From Phaseolus vulgaris (taxonomy: Eukaryota > Streptophyta > Magnoliopsida > Fabales > Fabaceae): DNA of 64,000 nucleotides. The notes under the pieces are model-generated. The model was not told the DNA's origin and made no database searches. It was given only the letters and a program-made list of their open reading frames with translations. Of the stretch, positions 57,701 through 64,000 are shown in pieces; the stretch's first letter is position 1, and the number at the start of each line of letters is the position of its first letter. A program made the position numbers and the translations under genes. Location of the stretch: the NCBI RefSeq assembly GCF_000499845.2, contig NC_023751.2, positions 29,793,475 to 29,857,474 of the forward strand. The letters run 5' to 3'.

Positions 57701-58066
57701 CGTACAACTCCATGTGGTGCCTTGAAAAAGAAGGTTGGTGAAATGGAGTTCTGGAAAGATGACAGTGTTAATGATGAGATAAATGCTGACACACAACAAA
57801 GTGTAACTCACTTTACTACCCAAGTAAAGTCCAATCCTTTTGACTTCCAGGGTAGTTATGATGAACAATTTAGCATGGCATCTCCAAATTCACACAATGA
57901 ACTTTCTGCATTTCCTAACATGTCATCAATGGGGGACATGCCTTACCAGCATTTGCAGCAACAACATGAACAACCTTCTATGGCAAATAAAAAATCAACC
58001 AATCCCTTTGAAGAAACAAATATGTTGCCTTCAACTATGCCTACACATCCAACTCAAAGTACATAG
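42723..58066 (+). CDS. ANTH-domain clathrin-assembly protein (PICALM/AP180-like), multi-exon
   Basis: Clear exons, all in phase: 42723-42861, 48229-48326, 48406-48547, 49431-49525, 50959-51045, 51151-51201, 51288-51353, 51596-51661, 51750-51830, 51923-52000, 55181-55315, 55399-55459, 55562-55680. They encode 406 codons. A last exon ending at TAG 58066, starting near 57731-57734, is likely but its acceptor is weak. The product reads as an ANTH protein: lipid-binding motif IVKATSYKHKLPKEKHI, then YCIHGLTKRFCQTNNWAVAM, DYSIWIRNYARYLEERL and LLEQLPALQQLLSRLLDC. The C-terminal exon has two NPF motifs (NPFDFQ, NPFEET), typical for binding EH-domain partners. Such proteins bind PIP2 and clathrin to form endocytic vesicles. 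Odd points: a short, atypical N-terminus; no recognisable LAGG...LDSLY block near the C-terminus; very long introns 1 and 10 loaded with transposons. Confidence 0.85.
43565..44760 (-). mobile_element. Short non-autonomous LTR element (TRIM-like), minus strand
   Basis: Two related ~330-bp blocks, about 43565-43915 and 44429-44760, flank a ~500-bp interior. On the minus strand each begins TGTTGGTTCT.AAGTGG. The complement of CCTCTGATACTA (44416-44427), TAGTATCAGAGG, lies just after the upstream LTR as a primer site. A purine-rich stretch (GGTGAAGGGAATATA) precedes the downstream LTR. The interior encodes nothing recognisable. The left LTR is the more diverged and its outer end is uncertain. Confidence 0.75.
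44761..46870 (-). pseudogene. LINE (L1-type) ORF2 relic
   Basis: Minus-strand translations give pieces of plant LINE ORF2 in proper order: VDCIHVKLSYWKGQMLSVMD (about 46760-46660), KRSLGLISIYDINKALL (about 45500), ILGDGSLISFFRDT (about 45330) and a zf-RVT-like stretch FFRLLHNRLPTNNIL (about 44990). Many stops and frameshifts are present. About 1 kb between the first two pieces (45600-46560) is unexplained and may be another insertion. The relic ends against the short LTR element at 44760. Confidence 0.75.
47283..47880 (-). mobile_element. 5'-truncated LINE fragment, minus strand
   Basis: An open frame on the minus strand includes LFKDGMVDHTEVFSLTQIKV (about 47620-47560), like the extreme C-terminus of plant LINE ORF2. 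The poly(A) end appears as a T run at 47287-47301. The 5' boundary is approximate. Confidence 0.7.
48713..49087. mobile_element. MITE with GGTTAAATAT inverted ends, clathrin-assembly intron 3
   Basis: The left end GGGTTAAATATGTTTTTTGT pairs with the complement of the right end, AGGTTAAATATATTTTTTGT. The similarity continues through AAATTGATTTTT. About 375 bp, non-coding. The target duplication is not clear; ends of this type are often Mutator-like. Confidence 0.75.
49526..50958. other. Intron 4 of the clathrin-assembly gene
   Basis: It contains repetitive AT-rich sequence (49680-50100) with many variants of GAATTCTAAAATTTGAAATA in both orientations. Near 50140-50200 a stretch (AAAAAATTTATGGAG, then AAGGTGGAAGAAGAAAT) resembles 18340-18390, so both may belong to one old repeat family. 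Confidence 0.5.
51406..51547. mobile_element. Internally deleted MITE copy, clathrin-assembly intron 7
   Basis: The left end AGTTAAATATGTTTTTTTTC and the complement of the right end AAGTTAAATATATTTTTCG match the 48713-49087 family, with most of the middle missing. Confidence 0.6.
52372..52600 (-). mobile_element. LINE 3' end fragment, minus strand
   Basis: A T run at 52372-52385 followed by ATCAGCAATAAAAAATAAAT and CAGGGTGGTCTAACCC is the complement of a plant LINE 3' end and poly(A). The tail phrase GGGTGGTC(C/T)AAC also occurs at the LINE near 47340. The upstream boundary is approximate. Confidence 0.5.
52750..53128. mobile_element. CACTA-type MITE forming a long hairpin
   Basis: It starts CACTACAAGAAAATCATGAA and its right end is the exact complement of those 20 bases. 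The two arms, each about 165 bp, are near-perfect inverted repeats around a ~45-bp loop. The immediate 3-bp flanks are TTT and TTC, consistent with a CACTA target duplication with one change. No coding. It lies within another repeat in intron 10 of the clathrin-assembly gene, sense to transcription. Confidence 0.88.
55681..57730. other. Last intron of the clathrin-assembly gene
   Basis: It contains two related stretches (56090 and 56335, sharing ACTCAAACTCTTATATA) and the TRIM LTR at 57356. An additional exon could be hidden here but none is recognised. Confidence 0.45.
57356..57476 (+). mobile_element. TRIM-type LTR (121 bp), second copy
   Basis: Nearly identical to 10284-10404 (TGTTGGAGATCCCACATTG) and followed by TGGTATCAGAGC at 57477-57488. 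The LTR end is mutated to ATA instead of ACA. No second LTR is seen. Confidence 0.82.
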
Positions 58067-58189
58067 GTTTTATGAATGTAGGAAACTCCAAGGATATAGG
58101 TTTATGCATGAGGAAACTCCATGGATGTTGTCCCGAGTTTTGTGATTATACATTTGAAGCTATATAAGTGAAAGCAACAATTACAATGT

Positions 58190-58544
58190 CAAAATTAGAG
58201 TAAACGATTATCATGTTTGTTCTACCATAGAGTTGGTTAGTGAGATTTGGAAACATAGGAACAATTGTTTATTTAAAGGTGGAGTGGTTGATCATATTGA
58301 AGTGTTTTCTTTTACTCGGATTAAGGTTTGGTCTTGAATCACTTCAAAGATACTATTAGCGAACTTCTCATTATTTGATTGGTGTTTAGAACTCTTAGTA
58401 GGTATGTATTCGATTTAATGTCTCTTTAAGATTGATTCTTGATTTTTTGTTGTATAAGAAATGTATTATTTATCCTTTTTAACTTTATACGAGGATTAGA
58501 TCACCACCTGATTTAATTTAATTGTTTGGTACAGATAAAAAAAA
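58190..58544 (+). mobile_element. 5'-truncated LINE fragment, plus strand
   Basis: The translation contains EIWKHRNNCLFKGGVVDHIE and VFSFTRIKVWS, then a stop and SLFDWCLEL. This matches the ORF2 C-terminus of the LINE at 47283-47880. An A run at 58536-58544 is the likely tail. It lies just downstream of the clathrin-assembly stop codon and may be in its 3' UTR. Confidence 0.7.
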
Positions 58545-60150
58545 TTATATATATTCATGTGTAACACAAATGTAGTTACCATTATTTTAGTAGAAACCAA
58601 ACTTTATTCAATATAATAATAGGTAATATAATATAATAAAAAGGCAGAAAAATAATTATATTTAGTATGGAATTCTTATGTATAAAAAGATAAACAACTT
58701 TGTTTAAATAAATATTGATTTAAATATAAAAAAATATTATTTAACCTATAATCTTCATGTATATTTCACCTAATTCAATTTCATAATTATTTGCAATATG
58801 AAGATAAAAAAATAGATATAAAAAAATTATACATATATCATTGAATTAATATATTCACTTTTTATATAATATACATGTTTCGATTATTTGATTTAGCGTC
58901 AGAATAAAATAAATAAATAAATAAAATTATTTTATATTTTTATTTTATGTTTTGTTTTTCAAACTTTTAACAAATGTATGACATTTTTTTCTAAAAGAAG
59001 TGCACAAAGCTGATGGTCAAACTTAACTAAATTATCTTGTTGTTTAGGAACATATACATATGTTATTTTTATATTTATTCATATAATTTGGTATTTGTCG
59101 ATCCTCATGTTTCATTACTAAGCTTTTAAATAACCCATTTGCTCTTATTAGGAAGTGATGTGCCTTTACATTCAAGACTCTACTTAGCTCTACACAAAAC
59201 ATGTACCAAATATAACAAATATTTAGAATCTAATTCTATTATTTAAATTTGGTTCTGCAAATTTGTAAACTATTTTTTTTTAAACAAATATATATTTAGA
59301 TATAATTTCAATTCAATTCAATTATTTGAATTTATACTATATTTGAATTTGATTTTTAAATATCTAATCCATGATTAACCTATATGACAACAAATTAAAT
59401 CATATTTTATACTTTTAGTGTACATATTTTGAAAATATACCATACATGTCAAAGTATATATAATAGACAATATTAATTGAAGTACTGTAAAAATAAAAGT
59501 TTTTGTGAATATTCACAATCTTCAGTTAGAAGGAATTAATTTAAATGAATGATTAGCATTTATATTTATAAACAAGGTTCATTTTATTTTTTGATATTAA
59601 GAAGTTCGCATAACAATTAAGATGCTAAATGAAATGTGAATACCTAACTTTACCTTTTCTTAAATCATTTTTTGAATAAATAATTTAGTTAAGATCTCAA
59701 AGATTAAGTTCTCCCTACTCACACATGAGAAATTACTGCAACAGTAACATAAAGTATAGGATCTTGTCTTCACAAACTTAACATTCCATTTTTTTTCAAA
59801 AAAATTGTTGGTATAGAACAACTTTAGCGCCTTTTTCAAAAGATATTTAATATAAACACGTCTTGGTATGGGCATCTAGTAAAATGGAAGAAACAAACAT
59901 TCTCAACATACATAGTTTAAGCATTAATACTATTCCTGATGTCTATGAAATGCTCAAAATTATGTGTCGTTATCATTTGTCCAAGCATTAACTTATCACA
60001 TGAAGATATGCATGCAATATATTATGTTGTAAGTCAGATAAAATAAATTGTGTCTATCGATATTCAATGCTTATAAAACCATGTTTTATACTTTATTGTA
60101 AAGCACTTAATCAAAATCAAATGTGATCTGTTGGACTTTACTCTAACAAG
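58545..60150. other. AT-rich spacer
   Basis: No gene or repeat boundary recognised. Confidence 0.55.
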
Positions 60151-60153
60151 TTA

Positions 60154-60900
60154 GCTTTGGTACCAACTATTGCAATAGTTAGCTCTAGGAAGGACATTGA
60201 ATAGAACCCTAAACTCTTCTTGTGAACAACTTGGCTAGATCTCCTAGCAAAAAAGCAAAGTAAAAACAATAAAGAGCAGTTTTATACTAGTTTACCAAAC
60301 TCACAGGAAATTTTCAATCCTCCCTTAAGACAACTTCTTTAGAGGTTCTACTAATCAATTTAATTATTACGTACACAAACCACTTTTAGTTACACAACTA
60401 CTCATCGCTATCCTATCTTAATCCCCCTTAAGACTAAGCAAAGAAAACTCTCAAGGCAAGGACAATTTAAGCTCACAGAATTTACTTCACAAAGTGAAAG
60501 ATACAAAAAGGTTTAACTTACCCACAAAAAACTGTTAGCAACTTATGAATTCTACAAAACTATAAAGCTCTTATGTCTTATTCACCTTCAAAAGGGTTTA
60601 AGATGGGTTTAATCTTTTCAAGAAAGCTATAAAAACCAACTCACCCCCTCTTGGTTTAGATAAGACTTTACAACAACAAAAAAGTAAAGAAAAATCTCAA
60701 AGAGAGGACAATTTAAATTCATAGAATTTACTTTATAGAGTGAAAAGACATAAAGATATAACACACACATAAAGAACAATTAGCAACTTATGAGTTCTAA
60801 AATTTATAAAAACTCGTATATTATTCAACTTCAACTTCAATCTTTTATATAGGCTTTTGAAAAGATATTTATTTCAATCTTACTTTGTTGGATTCTTTTC
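60154..60900 (-). mobile_element. Candidate LTR relic, minus strand
   Basis: The complement of GCTTTGGTACCA (60154-60165) resembles a primer-binding site (TGGTACCAAAGC) that would follow a minus-strand LTR lying to its right. Inside, a ~150-bp block repeats at 60436 and 60681. Ends and partner LTR are not found. Confidence 0.4.
60436..60835. repeat. Imperfect direct repeat, period ~246 bp
   Basis: GGACAATTTAA, TAGAATTTACTT/CAGAATTTACTT and GCAACTTATGA recur in the same order about 246 bp apart, with many differences. Confidence 0.65.
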
Positions 60901-62080
60901 AATCAATTTTCATTAGCTTCAAAGATTGAGTATTACGTCGTTTGACTTAATTGGAAACTTTATGGAAAACTTTGATACTTCTTAAATCTTCCTTATATTT
61001 GTATGGAAACATTTCAAATGTATGTAATAAAATCATAATGTATTGTGATTATAAATCGCAATACTTTTTTTTGTTTCATTTTTAGGTTCTAATGTGAACA
61101 TTGTAGAAGATGAGATTTGTATATAAAAACATGTTTGTGTTTAATTATTTAAAATATATATGATCTTGTATCTTTACCAATTTTTTATTTATTTTATCTC
61201 TAGAAAAACATTTATGATTATGACTTAGTTACATATCTTATGTAACCTTATTATGTATGCATAGATGAAACATTTGATATTAATGGCGACTATCGGACTA
61301 TCTAATGAGTTTCAGCTCACACAAAATACACATTAGAATGTTCATGTTACAATATCATGTAAATAAGGATAAGAAAGAGTTGGTTGAAGATAGAGTAGAA
61401 AAAGGAGGATGAAAAATATAAAAAGCATGACAAAGAAAAGAACAAAAAGATTCTAGGAAAGATTTACAAGAGAAAAACTAAAAGAAGTTAGAGAACATAA
61501 ACAAGCAAGAGAACTTGTAAATTTTAGAGAGTATAAAATATTCTAAGAGAATTAAATGAATATTCCATAATAATCTAGAATTGCAAAGGTGTATGCTTAA
61601 AAACATGAAAAGGCATATAAAAATTCACTTTCAAGCACATATGATAGTTGTAATTATCTTCACATGTCACTTTGAAGTGCATGCAAATGTTGTACTACTT
61701 CACATGTCACTTCTTTATTTCAACCACAGGTTGATGGAGAGGTTGATGTAGAAGAAATCCTTTTATATTTTATCAAGCAAAGGTTGATGTAGAGGAATGT
61801 CAATTTCTCTTTTTTTTATTGGATATAGTCTCCCTTAATTTGTATTAACATGGTAACTAAATAAATATATTTTTAAAATATTCATTATCTGACTTGTTCT
61901 AGCTTTATAGTCATTATTTAGCACATTTTTAAGTCTTTGTTCATCTTTTGTGTTGGAAAGTTGCACCTTTTTGGTTTTGGCCAATATCAAGGCTTCATAC
62001 TGGGGTAAGAGAATATATATTATTTTTGTATTTGTTTTGTTCCTAAAGGTTTTAACAGGTAGGTGGGAAGTCATTTTGTT
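60901..62080. other. AT-rich spacer
   Basis: No recognised gene, RNA or repeat boundary. Confidence 0.5.
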
Positions 62081-62084
62081 GATA

Positions 62085-62601
62085 AAAAAAATGGGGGTTG
62101 TCTACTTCGCTCAAGGATCTTAGCAATATTGGTTTTATATAGCAGAGTGCTCTATTTCATGGTATTCTGTTTGTAGAAGAAGTGACATGCAACATGTTGA
62201 TATTCCTCCTTAAACTGATTGTATGAAATAGAGAAACAACATTTTGTGAAGGTTGTTTTAGCTGTGGGTTGTGGGCATAATGGCAAAACAGTGCGCTCCC
62301 TCCTTTGTGTTTTAATTTTATGCAAAACCTACAAGTCTAGTTTGTTTTTTTGGTGTACACCTTGGGCTACTTTTATTAGGATTAGTTGTCTTTTACAGGT
62401 AATGTGTTGGACGGATGCAATTTGGCAATAGGGGTCTATTTTCTTGGTTTTGATTCTACCTATAGTTTTGTTTTTGCTATATTAAACAGGTGAGCCCTTA
62501 TGTCCTTGTTCTTTTTTAGGCTATAGTCTTCTGTGTACAAGGGTTGGAGCATCCTTCAAATGCTCCATTTAATTGAGTTTATTCTTTCGCTAGAAAAAAA
62601 A
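62085..62601 (+). mobile_element. Probable LINE 3' fragment
   Basis: The stretch GGTTGGAGCATCCTTCAAAT, then TTTAATTGAGTTTATTCTTT and an A run at 62594-62601, resembles 3' ends of plant LINEs known to me. No ORF2 motif is clear, so the left boundary is a guess. Confidence 0.4.
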
Positions 62602-63440
62602 TCTTCTTTATTCCAAGGGATCCCATGTGCTTCCATGTAATTAACTCCATGTGTTCCTCCTTAAATCAAGGAACAATCCTTGTGATAATCAAGATTAGAA
62701 ATTAATTAAGTGTTAATCATATGATTAATAAGATATAAGTGTAATCATTAATTTAATTAGGCTTGTGTTTAGACTACGTATCATCATTAGTTTTGTGTTC
62801 ACACTTAGGATTCCTTTTCCTGTGTCCACATTGCAACTAACTTGTAATCATCTTCCTTTCTTCTTATACGAAATTGTTGGTTATAAATAAATTCAAACTC
62901 TCTTGTAAACTCATTTTTATAGATTGAGTAAAATTTTCTAAGAGACATCTTTGAAAGTTTTGAGAATGTTCTTCTCTTGTTTTGATTCGTGTCTTGGAAA
63001 TCTTTTTAAAGTGGTAAATCCTTTTTGGACTTATCCTTTGGGATTTATAACAAAGGTGACGTGTTCTACTTCTATTCCTTTCTTTAATCCATTTTCTATT
63101 TTTTTTTTTTTTGCAAGTTGTTCTAATTTTCTATTGTTTTTTAGCTTTTCAAATTGAAAAATTCATGACTTTTGCCATTGTTTCTTGTTTTTCCATAAAG
63201 TTCTTCTTCTCCAACACTATCAAGATTCTCTCATCGTAATAAAGAATTCATCACGATAACATATCTATGTATAATTTGTTTAATACGTTTTTTATCATCA
63301 AATTTTTTTAGGAATTTTAATATTAGATTGTTTAGATTTTGACAAAACATACTCTAGGACAAAATCTAATTGGTTCACATTATCTTAAACTTTGTGATCT
63401 TCTAAACGGTAGCTTCTAATTGAAGAAAAAATGAAAAATA
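62602..63440. other. AT-rich spacer
   Basis: Nothing recognisable; short open frames are low-complexity Phe/Ser-rich stretches. Confidence 0.5.
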
Positions 63441-63462
63441 ATCTCAAAATTTTACAAAAAGA

Positions 63463-64000
63463 TTAAAAAGAATGAAGAAAAAATATTTTAGAAAGATGAT
63501 TGAATGGCCCGAGGGTGCTTCTTCCAGGTGAAGTTGCAGCATCCTCCTCCAGCGAATCCTTGGGGATAGTGTTTACTTGTCTCGCAATGTGTTTGGGAAT
63601 TCTACTTTTCAGGGAAAGACTTCTACGTAATTGTCCCTTTCTCCGACCGACGCTTCTGAGTGGGATCGAGCCAACTATGGTATTGATGACCTCCCAGACG
63701 TCACGTCTCAATTGATCCTTCCTACGAGGACTCTCGTTTTGTGGTTGAGTCCTTCGTACAGGGCTTTCACTCCTTCTACTATGCTTGACAGGACGCTGGT
63801 CATCATCAAAATGATGTGATCCTTTTCGTCCATGTCGTGTGTACTGCTTTTTCCATTCCCTATGAGGATATCTCTCCCTTTGTGGGGGATCAATATGAGT
63901 TGGCATTTGTCTGAACAAACTTGCACAAATGACCGACTTGGATAAACTCTTCTATCTTGTCCTTCAACGCTTGAAATCCCTCGATTAGGTGGTCGAAGTT
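63463..64000 (-). pseudogene. Ty3/Gypsy (Tat-like) gag fragment, frameshifted, cut by the window edge
   Basis: From the right edge the minus strand reads FDHLIEGFQALKDKIEEFIQ, then VGHLCKFVQTNANSY and a stop, like the Gypsy gag segment upstream of the Arg-rich linker. The next frame (63918-63463) continues with an Arg-rich region (PPQRERYPHREWKKQY) and RRDVWEVINTIVGSIP, which resembles the linker before the protease of Tat/Ogre-type elements. A frameshift therefore separates the two. It ends near 63463 without a protease. The element continues beyond the window. Confidence 0.65.

Overview
The window is plant nuclear DNA: intron-rich genes with GT-AG junctions, AT-rich spacers, and many plant LTR retrotransposons, LINEs and MITE-like elements. 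Several repeats resemble families I associate with legumes (Phaseoleae type). That placement is an inference from repeat style, not a search result.

Four host genes can be reconstructed. (1) A 10-exon serine carboxypeptidase-like gene, + strand, 11074-17269: 472 aa, full Ser/Asp/His triad, first intron apparently GC-AG. (2) A 6-exon gene, - strand, 26107-29006, for a 534-aa plant-specific protein that may be a TRF-like family member. (3) A GTD-binding (DUF593) coiled-coil protein, - strand, 34289-36011, resembling a small myosin-binding protein. It has a large exon, a predicted 24-nt terminal coding exon and a 5'-UTR intron. (4) A clathrin-assembly (ANTH, PICALM/AP180-like) gene, + strand, 42723-58066, with at least 13 clear exons. 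Its introns are crowded with LINE relics, a short LTR element, MITEs and a long hairpin CACTA-type element.

Between and inside these genes lie the repeats. The left 5.4 kb is a Copia element cut by the window edge. It has an open pol frame with three nonsense changes, and a 1192-bp solo LTR with a 5-bp target duplication sits inside its RT domain. Two copies of one non-autonomous Copia family (6556-9286 and 19662-22212) carry only gag and a damaged protease. Both share an unusual ~100-bp duplication of the polypurine tract and LTR head. There are two copies of a 121-bp TRIM LTR, a further short LTR element inserted beside a LINE, a 690-bp CACTA-like element with hairpin subterminal repeats, three copies of one MITE family, five LINE fragments, and a frameshifted Gypsy gag fragment at the right edge. 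The remaining sequence is AT-rich spacer with several tandem duplications.

The genes do not form a pathway; they are independent neighbours. I found no RNA genes, CRISPR arrays or prokaryotic-style operons, and no clearly new biological system. The most unusual items are the non-autonomous Copia family and the intronic hairpin element.
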